This document shows, in pieces, positions 1 through 10,328 of a stretch of 57,376 nucleotides of DNA; position 1 is the first letter of the stretch, and every line of letters begins with the position of its first letter. The notes under the pieces are model-generated. The model searched no databases. It had not been told where the DNA came from and saw only the letters and a list, made by a program, of their open reading frames with translations. The stretch is from Caulobacter sp. (GTDB lineage Bacteria; Pseudomonadota; Alphaproteobacteria; Caulobacterales; Caulobacteraceae): contig JAQGIK010000188.1 in the NCBI GenBank assembly GCA_028291265.1, positions 1-57,376 of the forward strand, given 5' to 3'. Position numbers and translations under genes: made by a program.

Positions 1-772
1 CGCCTTCCTGGAAATCGCCGTCCGAGCTGGCCAGGATCTGGTTTCGGTCTTCCATGGCGATGGCCGCTTCCAGCCCTTGCGCGTCGATGGCGTGGTTGAG
101 GCATTCCTTGGTCAGCCGCAGGCCCAGCGGCGTCGCATGCAGCATGTCGTCGACGAGGCCCTGGGCCACCGCGTCGAGCTGGTCGGCCTCGACGATCTGG
201 CTGATCAGTCCCAGTTCCCGGGCCCGTTCGGCGGTGAAGAAGCGGCCGGTCAGCATGTATTCGGCGGCCACCGAGCTGCCGACCATGCGCGGCAGGAAGT
301 AGCTGACGCCGATGTCGCAGGCGGTCAGGCCGATGCGGATGAAGGCGGCGTTGGCCTTCAGGCGCGCGGTGGCGATCCGCACGTCGCTGGCCAGGGCCAG
401 GGCGAAGCCGCCGCCGGCCGCCGCGCCGTCGATGCAGGCGACGATCGGCTGGGGACAGCGGCGCATGGCGATGACGATCTCGCTGATCCGCCGCTGGGCC
501 GTGAGGCCGGCCCCGACCGAGCGGCCGCCTTCGCTGTTGCTGCGTTCCTTGAGGTCCAGCCCGGCGCAGAAGGCCGTGCCCGCGCCGCGCAGCACGACCA
601 CCCGCACGTCGCGCCGCCAGTAGAGGCCGACGAAGAAGTCGCGCAGTTCCTCGACCAGCTTGCGGTTGAGGGCGTTGAGGCTGTCCGGCCGGTTCATGGT
701 CACCCAGGCCGTCTCGTTCTCGAGGCGGACGTCGAGGTGCTCGTAGGAAGCATCGTTGTTGGCAGGCGTCAT
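1..772 (-). CDS. Enoyl-CoA hydratase/isomerase family protein (partial)
   Basis: Crotonase-fold enzyme, probably hydrating or isomerising enoyl-CoA esters in fatty-acid breakdown. The ATG at 772 opens a frame that runs to the window edge, so only the last few residues are missing; 257 residues are visible. The oxyanion-hole segments FCAGLDLKE (about 68-76) and GAAAGGG (about 116-122) are clear. At the usual catalytic Glu position the sequence reads GLTACDIG, giving Asp as in dienoyl-CoA isomerase-like members, so isomerase activity is possible. The gene starts just upstream of the co-directional SDR gene, and the acyl-CoA dehydrogenases downstream fit the same catabolic theme. Family assignment is firm; the substrate is unknown. 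Confidence 0.88.
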   Translation of the reverse strand, partial: MTPANNDASYEHLDVRLENETAWVTMNRPDSLNALNRKLVEELRDFFVGLYWRRDVRVVVLRGAGTAFCAGLDLKERSNSEGGRSVGAGLTAQRRISEIVIAMRRCPQPIVACIDGAAAGGGFALALASDVRIATARLKANAAFIRIGLTACDIGVSYFLPRMVGSSVAAEYMLTGRFFTAERARELGLISQIVEADQLDAVAQGLVDDMLHATPLGLRLTKECLNHAIDAQGLEAAIAMEDRNQILASSDGDFQEG

Positions 773-795
773 GGGGGTCACTCCAGTTCTCTGGC

Positions 796-1569
796 CTATT
801 TCGTCTGGCCGCCGTCGACGGGGATGACGGCCCCGTGGACGAAGCTGGCCTGGTCGCTCATCAGGAAGGCGGCGGTCGAACCGATCTCGGCCGGGGTGCC
901 GAAGCGTTGCAGCGGCACCTCCCGGCGAATCCAGCGGTTCCAGTTCTCGGCCCGCTCGCCGGTCGAGCGCGCCTCCCAGTCGCCGCCGGGGAAGATGATG
1001 TTGCCAGGCGCGATGGCGTTGACCCGCACGCCCTTGCGGCCGGCGATCTGGGCCAGCTCCTTGGTCAGGTGGTTTACCGCCGCCTTGGCGGTGCCGTAGG
1101 TCAGCGGCGTGCCGAGGGCGCCGAGGCCGGCGATCGAGCTGATGAACAGGATCGAGCCCGACCGGCGCGGCTCCATCCGGGCGTAGGCCCCGCGCGCCAG
1201 CTTCCAGGCCGAGCCGAGGTTCTGGCTGAAGCCGGCGTCCCAGGTCTCGTCGTCGACGCCGGCCCCGGGCGGGCAGGGGAAGAGGCCGACGTTGGCGACG
1301 GCGCCGTGGATCGGGCCGAGGGCTTCTTCCGTGGCGGCCAGGGCCTTTTCGATGACGGCCGTCTCGCGCAAGTCGCCAGCCATCGACCACAGCCTGTCGG
1401 CGCCATAGCGGCCGGCGAGCTCGGCGCGGGTTTCCTCGAGCGCCTCGGCCCCGCGGGCGGTGATGGCAACCTTGGCCCCTTCGGCCAGGCAGGCCTCGAC
1501 GATGCCGAGGCCAATGCCACGACTGGCGCCGGCGACGAAGATGACCTTGTCCTTGAGGCCCAAATCCAT
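796..1569 (-). CDS. SDR family NAD(P)-dependent oxidoreductase
   Basis: Classical short-chain dehydrogenase/reductase of 257 residues, the usual length. The nucleotide-binding motif GASRGIG is at 14-20, the NNAG-like VANVG at 91-95, the catalytic Ser at 145 and the YxxxK pair at Tyr158/Lys162. The C-terminal GAVIPVDGG is typical of the family. It is co-directional with the crotonase gene (23-bp gap), so the two may act on the same acyl-CoA or alcohol pathway. The substrate cannot be told from sequence. Confidence 0.9.
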   Translation of the reverse strand: MDLGLKDKVIFVAGASRGIGLGIVEACLAEGAKVAITARGAEALEETRAELAGRYGADRLWSMAGDLRETAVIEKALAATEEALGPIHGAVANVGLFPCPPGAGVDDETWDAGFSQNLGSAWKLARGAYARMEPRRSGSILFISSIAGLGALGTPLTYGTAKAAVNHLTKELAQIAGRKGVRVNAIAPGNIIFPGGDWEARSTGERAENWNRWIRREVPLQRFGTPAEIGSTAAFLMSDQASFVHGAVIPVDGGQTK

Positions 1570-1635
1570 GGCTCTCTCCCTTGTTGGCGGGAGAGTGGAG
1601 ACCCGGCCGTAGGGTCAGGCAAGGGCTTCGGGTTT

Positions 1636-1747
1636 GCGTCCTTCGACACGCCCGTTGCGCGGGCTGCTCAGGATGACTGACTGGGATTGAATTTCACAAA
1701 GGGTAGTCATGCTGAGCAGCGGCCGCAGGCCGCGTGTCGAAGCACGC
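1636..1747. repeat. Inverted-repeat (REP/BIME-like) intergenic element
   Basis: Two arms of about 43 bases face each other between the SDR gene and the cytochrome bd operon. Both arms contain CTTCGACACG, a short GC palindrome, then GCTGCTCAG and ATGACT; the left arm is 1636-1678 and the right arm 1704-1747. The pattern looks like dispersed extragenic palindromes of alphaproteobacteria. It may also act as a transcription barrier between the two operons. Confidence 0.65.
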
Positions 1748-1748
1748 A

Positions 1749-1898
1749 CTACAGCTTCAGCAGCGCCCTGAGGGCATAGGCGACGACCGCCGTGGCCGCC
1801 GATCCGGCCACGGCCAGGCCGGCGAACCACATCAGCCGGATGCGCCAGGGTAGCGGCGCGTCGTCCTCGCCGGGCGGGCCTTCAATGATATCCCGCAT
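1749..1898 (-). CDS. DUF2474-like small membrane subunit of cytochrome bd oxidase
   Basis: A 49-residue protein whose ATG (1898) overlaps the end of cydB by 17 bases. After a charged, proline-rich start it has WRIRLMWFAG and one hydrophobic segment (about residues 22-46). Position, length and composition match the DUF2474/CydX-type single-span proteins that follow cioAB/cydAB and stabilise the oxidase. The overlap implies translational coupling with cydB. Similarity is by pattern only. Confidence 0.7.
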   Translation of the reverse strand: MRDIIEGPPGEDDAPLPWRIRLMWFAGLAVAGSAATAVVAYALRALLKL

Positions 1899-2907
1899 CG
1901 GCGGCGACCTTTCCGCGGAAGATCCAGTAGACCCAGGCGGTGTAGCCGAGGATCACCGGCAGCAGGATGGCGATGCCGACCAGCATGAAGCCGAGCGCCC
2001 CCTCTTCGTTGGCCGCCGTGCGGAAGTGGACGTCGTAGGGGACGATGTTGGGGAAGAAGCTGGCGGCCAGGCCGATGTAGCCGGAGAGGAAGACCAGCAG
2101 GCTGCCCAGGAAGGGCGCGTGGTGTGAGCGCTTCCACAGGCCCCAGGCGACGATGCCCAGGCCGGCCGCGCCGAGCAGGGGGATGGGCAGGTGGGGCAGG
2201 AAGACGTCCGGCTTGAAGCCCTCGCCTGTGAACCCCCAGACCTTCGCCACGCGGGGATGAACGATGAGGGTGGCGATGGAGACGGCGGCCAGCAGGCCGG
2301 CGGTGGCGAGGCCGGCGATGACGCTCCAGCGCCGGGCGTCGTCGTGCAACTGGTGCTCCGAACGCCAGATGACCCAGGTGGCGCCGAGCAGGGCGTAGCC
2401 GGCGACGAGGCCGACGGCGACCAGCAGGCTGTAGGGGGTCAGCCAGTCGAACGGCCCGCCGGCGAAGGCGCCGTTCCTGACCGCGATGCCCTGGATGAAG
2501 CCGCCGAGCACCAGGCCTTGGGCCAGGGTGGCGGCCAGCGAGCCGCCGGCGAAGGCGGCGGTCCAGAACCGCTTGCCGCGCTTGCGCCCGTGGCTGCGGA
2601 ACTCGAAGGCGACGCCGCGCAGGATCAGGGCCAGCAGCATCAGCATGATCGGCGCGTAGAGGGCCGGTCCGACGATGGCGTAGGCCATCGGGAAGGCGGC
2701 GAAGAGACCGCCGCCGCCCAGCACCAGCCAGGTCTCGTTGCCGTCCCAGTAGGGGGCGATGGAGTTCATCATCGCGTCGCGCTCGGTCGGGCTGCGGGCG
2801 AAGGGAAACAGGATCCCGACCCCGAGGTCGAAGCCGTCGAGCAGGACGTAGAGCAGCACCGAGGTGGCGATCAGCCCGGCCCAGATGAGGGGAAGGTCGA
2901 GGGTCAT
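1882..2907 (-). CDS. cydB: Cytochrome bd ubiquinol oxidase subunit II (CydB/CioB)
   Basis: Polytopic inner-membrane subunit II of a bd-type quinol oxidase, 341 residues. Family signatures are LDGFDLGVG near the N-terminus, WDGNETWLV around 54-62 and RGVAFEFR near 97-104. The ATG at 2907 overlaps the cydA stop by four bases, and the 3' end overlaps the small DUF2474-like gene, giving a tight cydA-cydB-small-subunit operon. With CydA it reduces oxygen at low tension without pumping protons. Confidence 0.95.
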   Translation of the reverse strand: MTLDLPLIWAGLIATSVLLYVLLDGFDLGVGILFPFARSPTERDAMMNSIAPYWDGNETWLVLGGGGLFAAFPMAYAIVGPALYAPIMLMLLALILRGVAFEFRSHGRKRGKRFWTAAFAGGSLAATLAQGLVLGGFIQGIAVRNGAFAGGPFDWLTPYSLLVAVGLVAGYALLGATWVIWRSEHQLHDDARRWSVIAGLATAGLLAAVSIATLIVHPRVAKVWGFTGEGFKPDVFLPHLPIPLLGAAGLGIVAWGLWKRSHHAPFLGSLLVFLSGYIGLAASFFPNIVPYDVHFRTAANEEGALGFMLVGIAILLPVILGYTAWVYWIFRGKVAADAGYH

Positions 2908-4304
2908 TGTTCCTCTCCCGCCGCCGCCATGGCGCTGCCGGGCGCGCGGTCTTCCGGGGTCGCGGCCTCCTCGTGCGGGGCGGGGCCGCGGTTCATCAGG
3001 CGCAGGATGTAGATGGCCCCGGCGCTGAAGACGATGGCGTAGACGATCATGAAGGCCAGCAGGGAGACCGACACCTGGCCCGCCCCGACCGGCGAGACGG
3101 CGTCCCTGGTGCGCAGCACGCCGTAGATCACGTAAGGCTGGCGCCCCGCCTCGGCGACGATCCAGCCGGCGATGACGGCGACGAAGCCCATCGGCCCCAT
3201 CAACACGCTGGCCCGCAGGAACCAGGGCGAAGTCTCCGGCCCGCCGCGATAGCAGCGCCAGACGCCCCAGACGCCCAGGCCGATCATCGCCAGGCCGAGG
3301 CCGACCATCACCCGGAAGGCCCAGTAGACGAGGCCGACCACCGGCCAGTCTTCGCGCGGCCAGGCGTCCAGGCCCTGGATGACGGTCTCCTTCGACACCC
3401 CCTGGATGGCGTTGCCGATGCCCGGAATGGCGATCTCGCCGTGGGTCTTGGCCGCCTTGCGGTCGGGCCAGCCGACCAGGCCCTGGGGCTGGTCGGCGCG
3501 GGTCTGCCAGTAGGCTTCGATGGCGGCGGTCTTCAGCGGCTGGTGCTCCCGCACCACCTCGCCGGAGGTGTGACCGACGACCAGCTGCAGCGGGGCGACG
3601 ATGGCGAACATGCCGATGGCCATGCGCAGGGCCATGCGGCTCTCGGGCTGGTCGCGGTCGCGCAGGAGGACAAAGGCGCTGGCCCCGCCGACCGCCAGGG
3701 CGGTGGTCAGGAAGGCGGCCAGGGCCATGTGGGCCAGGCGGACCGGGAAGGTCGGGTTGAAGACCACGGCCCACCAGTCGGTGGCGATCAGGGAGCCGTC
3801 CGGCTGGATGGCGAACCCGGCCGGGGCCTGCATCCAGCTGTTGGCGCTGAGGATCCAGAAGGCCGAGATCAGGGTGCCGATGGCGACCAGGGCGGTGGCC
3901 GTGAAATGCAGGCCCGGCCCGACCTTCTTCCAGCCGAACAGCATGATCCCCAGGAAGCTGGCCTCGAGGAAGAAGGCGGTCAGCACCTCGAAGGCGAAGG
4001 CCGGACCGATGATCGGCGCGGCGGTGGCCGAGAAGACGCTCCAGTTGGTCCCCAGCTGGTAGCTCATGACCACGCCGGAGACGACGCCCATGCCGAAGCT
4101 GAGGGCGAAGACCTTCACCCAGAACAGGTAGAGATTGCGGAACACCTCGCGGCGGGTGCTCAGCCAAAGGCCCTCGAGCACGGCCAGGAAGCTGGCCAGG
4201 CCGATCGAGAAGCTCGGGAAGATGATGTGGAAGGCAATGGTGAAGGCGAACTGCAGTCTCGCCAGAACCAGTGCGTCCAGGTCGCCCAAAACAGCCATCC
4301 CCAA
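2904..4304 (-). CDS. cydA: Cytochrome bd ubiquinol oxidase subunit I (CydA/CioA type)
   Basis: Quinol-oxidising haem subunit, 466 residues. Expected haem ligands are visible: His26 in RLQFAFTIAFHIIFPSF (b595), His192 in RLAHM and a Met in VYWAFRVM near 333 (b558). Glu106 and Glu114 lie in FEVLTAFFLEASFLG, and GRQPYVIYGVLRT is at 387-399. The length is well below the roughly 520 residues of E. coli CydA, implying the short Q-loop typical of cyanide-insensitive CioA oxidases. It is first in the operon. No redox-regulator site was recognised in the 95 bases upstream. Confidence 0.95.
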   Translation of the reverse strand: MGMAVLGDLDALVLARLQFAFTIAFHIIFPSFSIGLASFLAVLEGLWLSTRREVFRNLYLFWVKVFALSFGMGVVSGVVMSYQLGTNWSVFSATAAPIIGPAFAFEVLTAFFLEASFLGIMLFGWKKVGPGLHFTATALVAIGTLISAFWILSANSWMQAPAGFAIQPDGSLIATDWWAVVFNPTFPVRLAHMALAAFLTTALAVGGASAFVLLRDRDQPESRMALRMAIGMFAIVAPLQLVVGHTSGEVVREHQPLKTAAIEAYWQTRADQPQGLVGWPDRKAAKTHGEIAIPGIGNAIQGVSKETVIQGLDAWPREDWPVVGLVYWAFRVMVGLGLAMIGLGVWGVWRCYRGGPETSPWFLRASVLMGPMGFVAVIAGWIVAEAGRQPYVIYGVLRTRDAVSPVGAGQVSVSLLAFMIVYAIVFSAGAIYILRLMNRGPAPHEEAATPEDRAPGSAMAAAGEEQ

Positions 4305-4399
4305 ATTCGCCGAACAACGTCAGCGAGCGGTGAAACCCAACGCCCCTAACGCGCCGACTACAAGGTTAGTGGCGGCGACATTGCGTCGCAGCATGGCCC

Positions 4400-6250
<1,851 letters not shown>

Positions 6251-6352
6251 TCCCGGCCTTGCCTTGTTGCGGCTGCTTCTGTATAGCCGCCGGTCTCCGC
6301 GGGCGACCCCGCGATCCACCTTTTCTCCGATTTATGTCAGTTGGACAGTCCG

Positions 6353-6577
6353 ATGAAACAAGACACGCACCCCGACTATCACTTCATCAACGTCGTGATG
6401 GTTGATGGCACCACCTACCAGACCCGTTCGACCATGGGTAAGGAAGGCGCCACGCTGAACCTGGACATCGATCCGAACACCCACCCGGCCTGGACCGGCG
6501 GCAACCAGCACCTGCTGGACCGCGGCGGTCGCGTCAGCCGCTTCAACGCCAAGTTCGGCGGCTTCACTAAGAAATAA
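6353..6577 (+). CDS. rpmE: 50S ribosomal protein L31
   Basis: Ribosomal protein L31, 74 residues from the ATG at 6353 ([11 protein letters not shown]). The core NTHPAWTGG and [13 protein letters not shown] are diagnostic. The zinc-binding cysteines of the E. coli form are absent (no Cys at all), as usual for alphaproteobacteria. It is a single-gene unit closed by a strong terminator. Confidence 0.97.
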   Translation: MKQDTHPDYHFINVVMVDGTTYQTRSTMGKEGATLNLDIDPNTHPAWTGGNQHLLDRGGRVSRFNAKFGGFTKK

Positions 6578-6605
6578 ACGCCTGCGCGTCAGCGCGGACG
6601 GCAAG

Positions 6606-6637
6606 AGCCGGCTCCTTCAGGGAGCCGGCTTTTTTCG
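6606..6637 (+). terminator. Rho-independent terminator of rpmE
   Basis: Perfect 10-bp stem AGCCGGCTCC/GGAGCCGGCT with a 5-base loop and a T-rich tail, 28 bases after the rpmE stop. Confidence 0.92.
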
Positions 6638-6652
6638 TTTGTCCCGCACCGT

Positions 6653-6779
6653 CGTCATCCTCGGGCTTGTCCCGAGGACCCATGGTGGTGCGCGACAATC
6701 AGTGAAGGTTGCCCGGATCGCTTCCGCCGCCGTTCGTGCGGCTGACGAATGGGTCCTCGGGACAAGCCCGAGGATGACG
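6653..6779. repeat. Perfect 31-bp inverted repeat between rpmE and rcdA
   Basis: The arms at 6653-6683 and 6749-6779 are exact reverse complements (CGTCATCCTCGGG... / ...CCCGAGGATGACG) around a 65-base centre. Both arms carry CTCGGGCTTGTCCCGAG-type self-complementarity. It resembles a dispersed extragenic palindromic element and lies between two convergent genes. Confidence 0.8.
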
Positions 6780-6787
6780 AAAGGGGG

Positions 6788-7309
6788 TTAGGCTTCCAGT
6801 CCGCTGAAGGCGCTGCGCAGGCGGTCGAACTGGCTGAGCACGGCGTTGGGGACTTCTTCCTCGACCGCTTCGACGTACATGCGCTTGTCGAGGTGGCGGA
6901 CCCGGTCATAGAGGCGCCCGGAGCGGTCGAGCAGGGTCAGCAGGCCCAGCGGCAGCAGCTCTTCGCTCTGTTCGCCGGTGCAGACGGCCTCGGCGCCGAG
7001 GCGGTAGCGGTCATCGCAGGCGGCGTCGGGGGCCATGTCGCCCTCGCGGACGGCGCGCTGGACCAGGAGCCAACTGGCCACCTGCATCAGGCGGGTGGTC
7101 AGGCGCATGCTTTCGGAGGCGTAGGCCAGGGCGGCGTTGCGGCTGAGCAGCTTGCTGTCCTGCCGGCCGCCGCCGTCGAGATAGGCGGCGGTTTCCTCCA
7201 CGAGGTCCATGCCCTCCTGGAAGGTGCGATCAAACAGCTCCGACCGGGCGAAGTCCGAGATCACCCCGGCCCGCCACGGCGCCGTCTCCAGCGCGCCAAC
7301 TTCGTTCAT
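6788..7309 (-). CDS. rcdA: DUF1465 family protein, probable RcdA (regulator of CtrA degradation)
   Basis: A 173-residue helical protein (ATG at 7309, preceded by CGGAG; an in-frame GTG two codons upstream overlaps that site). The segment SESMRLTTRLMQVASWLLVQRAVREG and the C-terminal SQFDRLRSAFSGLEA fit DUF1465, the family of Caulobacter RcdA. That protein is a ClpXP adaptor-hierarchy component delivering CtrA and other cell-cycle proteins for proteolysis at the pole. The family call is by recall of the pattern. Adjacent DUF1192 and rpmE genes are a common alphaproteobacterial neighbourhood. Confidence 0.75.
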   Translation of the reverse strand: MNEVGALETAPWRAGVISDFARSELFDRTFQEGMDLVEETAAYLDGGGRQDSKLLSRNAALAYASESMRLTTRLMQVASWLLVQRAVREGDMAPDAACDDRYRLGAEAVCTGEQSEELLPLGLLTLLDRSGRLYDRVRHLDKRMYVEAVEEEVPNAVLSQFDRLRSAFSGLEA

Positions 7310-7412
7310 GGACACTCCGCCCTACCCTTTACGCAAGTGAGCCACACACGGCCCCTTTGGACCGGTCTGACTGCAACCTGCGTGCCAACCCCTTAAGACC
7401 TTGTTCTCTATG

Positions 7413-7622
7413 TCAGCCGTTCTTGAAGTTGAAGAAGGCGTCGGCGGCCGATTTTCCGGCGTTCTTCTTGTCGATCTGCGCCTGGCTGCGGGCGATTTCG
7501 GCTGTTAGGGCGTCGATCCGCTCTTCCAGTTCCGAGACCCCGTAGATCTCCAGATCCTCGCGGCCCAGGGCCTCCAGGTTCTCGCCGCGGCCCGGCCGGG
7601 GCCCGAGGGGTTCGTCGATCAT
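7413..7622 (-). CDS. DUF1192 family small protein
   Basis: A 69-residue acidic protein with a short coiled-coil-like stretch (VSELEERIDALTAEIARSQ, about 30-48) and the C-terminal KSAADAFFNFKNG typical of DUF1192. No catalytic motif is visible and the function is unknown. It lies 103 bases upstream of rcdA on the same strand and is divergent from the quinone oxidoreductase. Confidence 0.75.
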   Translation of the reverse strand: MIDEPLGPRPGRGENLEALGREDLEIYGVSELEERIDALTAEIARSQAQIDKKNAGKSAADAFFNFKNG

Positions 7623-7708
7623 CGCCGTCGCTCCCTATCGCAAAGTCCGTGTTTGCGCCTATCTCACCTCGCAACCGCGCCGCGCGCAAGCTTTGAGGGA
7701 CTGCTCCC

Positions 7709-8686
7709 ATGACCGATCAGACCATGACCGCCATCGGCATCGAGGGCGGGGCCGGCCCGGCCAGCGCCCTGCGGCCCGAAACGGCGCCCATTCCCGTCGC
7801 GGGCGAGGGCGCTGTGCTGATCCGGGTCAAGGCGGCGGGCGTGAACCGTCCGGACATCGTCCAGCGCATGGGCGCCTATCCGCCGCCGCCCGGCGCATCC
7901 CCGGTGCTGGGGCTGGAGGTGGCCGGCGAGGTGGTCAAGGGAGCCGGCCGCTGGAAGGTTGGCGATCAGGTCTGCGCCCTGCTGGGCGGGGGCGGATATG
8001 CCGAGTTTGCCGTGGTCGACGCCCGGCACGCCTTGCCCATCCCCAGGGGTTTGAGCCTGACCGAGGCGGCCGGCCTGCCCGAGACGGTGTTCACCGTCTT
8101 CGCCAACGTCTTCGAGCATGGCGGTCTGAAGGCCGGCGAGACCCTGATGATCCACGGCGCGACCAGCGGCATCGGCGTCACCGCCATCCAGATGGCCAAG
8201 GCGGCCGGGGCGACGGTGATCGCGACCGGCCGCGGGGCCGACAAGAAGGCCCAGGCCCTGGCGCTGGGGGCCGACGTGGCGGTCGACGTGACCACCGAGG
8301 ATTTCGAGGCGGTCGCCAAAGAGCATGGCGGCGTCGACGTGGTGCTCGACATGGTCGGGGCCAGCTATTTTGCCAAGAACCTGTCGGCGCTGAAGACCGG
8401 TGGGCGGATCGTCTACATCGCGGCGCTCGGCGGCGGCATGCTGGAGGTGCCGGTTTTCGGCCTGATGATGAAGCGGGCGACCTTGACGGGGTCGACGTTG
8501 CGGCCCCGTTCGGCCGACGAGAAGGCCCGGCTGGCGGAGGCGGTCGAGCGGGTGGTCTGGCCCTGGGTCGAAGCGGGCAAGGTCAAGGCGGTGGTCGACA
8601 AGACGTTTCCGCTCGAAGAGGCCGCCGCCGCGCATGCCTACCTCGAGGCCGGGGCGCATGTGGGGAAGGTCGTCCTCACCACCTGA
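7709..8686 (+). CDS. NAD(P)H-quinone oxidoreductase (zinc-independent MDR family)
   Basis: Medium-chain reductase of 325 residues resembling QorA/PIG3 enzymes that reduce quinones or enones with NADPH. VKAAGVNRPDIVQRMGAYPPPPG and LGLEVAGEV mark the N-terminal fold. IHGATSGIGVTAIQMAKAAG (about 149-168) is the dinucleotide-binding segment, with AxxSGxG in place of the zinc enzymes' GxGxxG. Catalytic zinc ligands are absent. It is monocistronic and divergent from the DUF1192 gene. Confidence 0.88.
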   Translation: MTDQTMTAIGIEGGAGPASALRPETAPIPVAGEGAVLIRVKAAGVNRPDIVQRMGAYPPPPGASPVLGLEVAGEVVKGAGRWKVGDQVCALLGGGGYAEFAVVDARHALPIPRGLSLTEAAGLPETVFTVFANVFEHGGLKAGETLMIHGATSGIGVTAIQMAKAAGATVIATGRGADKKAQALALGADVAVDVTTEDFEAVAKEHGGVDVVLDMVGASYFAKNLSALKTGGRIVYIAALGGGMLEVPVFGLMMKRATLTGSTLRPRSADEKARLAEAVERVVWPWVEAGKVKAVVDKTFPLEEAAAAHAYLEAGAHVGKVVLTT

Positions 8687-8726
8687 TCCTTCGCCCGCTT
8701 GCCGGGAGAAGGGCGCGCTTCGCGCT

Positions 8727-9527
8727 TTAGCTCGCCGCCTGCAGCTTCTCGAGGATCAGCGGATGCATCTCGAGGTTGGCGGCCAGGATGGTCTTGGCCT
8801 CGATGGGGTCTTCGCCGCCGTCCAGGTTGGTGACCTTGCCGCCGGCTTCGGTGACCAGCAGCATGCCGGCCGCGATGTCCCAGCTGTTCAGGCCGCGCTC
8901 CCAGTCGCCGTCGTAGGGGCCGGCCGCGACCCAGGCCAGGTCCAGCGCCGCCGAGCCGTAGCGGCGCACGCCGGCGACCCGCTGGCTGATCTGGTGCAGC
9001 TCCTTCAGGAACTGGGCGTGGCCAGGCTTGCCGAGGAAGGGGATGCCGGTGGCCAGCAGCGCGTCGTCGAGGCGGTTGCGGGCGGCGACGCGCAGGCGGC
9101 GCTCGGCGCCGAGCCAGGCGCCCTTGCCCTTTTCGGCCCAGAACAGGTCGGCGGTGATCGGGTTGTAGGTCACCGATGCGACCACCTCGCCCTCGCGCTG
9201 CAGGGCGATGTTGATCGCGAAGTGCGGGATGGCGTGGATGAAGTTGGTGGTGCCGTCGAGCGGGTCGACGATCCAGGTGTGGGTCTTGTCGGTGCCCTCG
9301 ATCAGGCCCCGCTCCTCGCCGATGAAGCTGTAGCCGGGGCGGGCCTTGGTCAGGGCCTCGAACAGGAACTGCTCGGCCTTGAGGTCGGCGGCGGTGACGA
9401 AGTCGGAGGCCGAGCCCTTGCGCGACACCTGCAGTTCGCCGACCTCGCCGAAGTCACGGGCCATGCCCTTGCCGGCCTTGCGGGCGGCTTCGGTCATGAC
9501 GTTGATCAGGGGGGAGGTGGCGGGCAT
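8727..9527 (-). CDS. suhB: Inositol monophosphatase family protein
   Basis: Lithium-sensitive-type phosphatase fold, 266 residues. The metal ligands are in place: Glu71/Glu72 in FIGEERG, the DPLDGT motif at 88-93, and Asp217 in SWDIAAGMLLVTEAGG. The substrate is probably myo-inositol-1-phosphate or a related sugar phosphate. SuhB homologues also influence rRNA antitermination, but that role cannot be judged here. It is convergent with the quinone oxidoreductase gene. Confidence 0.92.
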   Translation of the reverse strand: MPATSPLINVMTEAARKAGKGMARDFGEVGELQVSRKGSASDFVTAADLKAEQFLFEALTKARPGYSFIGEERGLIEGTDKTHTWIVDPLDGTTNFIHAIPHFAINIALQREGEVVASVTYNPITADLFWAEKGKGAWLGAERRLRVAARNRLDDALLATGIPFLGKPGHAQFLKELHQISQRVAGVRRYGSAALDLAWVAAGPYDGDWERGLNSWDIAAGMLLVTEAGGKVTNLDGGEDPIEAKTILAANLEMHPLILEKLQAAS

Positions 9528-9584
9528 GTCGGGGTCTCGAAAAAAGGTCGCGGAACCTAGCGATGAGGGCCTTCTATAGCAAGG

Positions 9585-10208
9585 TCAGCGGGCGATGGCG
9601 GCGTTGATCGCCTTCACGGCCGCTGCGGGACCGTCCGGATGGCTCCAGACGCCGGCGCTGACCGCCACGAAATCCGCCCCGGCTCGCGCCAAAGGCCCGG
9701 CGTTCTCAGCGGTGATGCCGCCGATGGCGACGCAGGGGATTTCCATGGTTTCCTGCCAGATGGTCAGGATTTCCGGTTCCGGGCGGTAGAGTGTCTCCTT
9801 GGTGGCCGTCGGGTAGAAGGCGCCGAAGGCGACGTAGTCGGCGCCGGCCTCGGCGGCGTCCATGCCTAAGTGCCGGCTGTCGTGGCAGGTGACGCCGATC
9901 ATGGCGGCCTTGCCCATGACCTTGCGGGCCTCGGCCATCGCCATGTCCGACTGGCCGATGTGGACGCCGTCGCAGCCGAGTTTCGCAGCCAGCTTCGGAT
10001 CGTCATTGAGGATCAGGGCGACATCGCGCGACTGGCAGATCGGGGCGAAGACCTCGTGCGCGGCGGCGATGATGTCGTGCGGCTGGTCCTTGAGGCGCAG
10101 CTGCAGGGCGGCGACGTCGCCGGCGTCGAGCGCCTGCGCCAGCGTGCGGCCGAAGGCGGCGAGGTCGGCCAGGGTCGGCGGGGTGATCAGGTAGAGACGG
10201 CAATCCAT
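9585..10208 (-). CDS. thiE: Thiamine phosphate synthase
   Basis: TIM-barrel enzyme of 207 residues joining the hydroxymethylpyrimidine pyrophosphate and thiazole phosphate halves of thiamine. Recognisable segments are LYLITPP at the start, [48 protein letters not shown] context, [15 protein letters not shown] and [11 protein letters not shown]. It differs somewhat from canonical ThiE (QLRLKD rather than QLREK), as in the second ThiE-like group of alphaproteobacteria. No thi genes or TPP riboswitch were seen next to it. Confidence 0.85.
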   Translation of the reverse strand: MDCRLYLITPPTLADLAAFGRTLAQALDAGDVAALQLRLKDQPHDIIAAAHEVFAPICQSRDVALILNDDPKLAAKLGCDGVHIGQSDMAMAEARKVMGKAAMIGVTCHDSRHLGMDAAEAGADYVAFGAFYPTATKETLYRPEPEILTIWQETMEIPCVAIGGITAENAGPLARAGADFVAVSAGVWSHPDGPAAAVKAINAAIAR

Positions 10209-10328
10209 GGGCGGGGTTTAGCCCACACCGGCTTCGCACCCAAGCCGACTGCGACGAGACGGCCTTTGACTGACCCAACGTGATCCGGTTCACGTTTGCG
10301 GAAAGCAGAAAATGCGGGAGCCGCCCAA

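Noticed and set aside
9585..10328. TPP riboswitch near thiE.
   Set aside because: I looked for the CTGAGA and ACCTGA-type core upstream of thiE and saw none; the 120-base region is shared with the divergent dehydrogenase.
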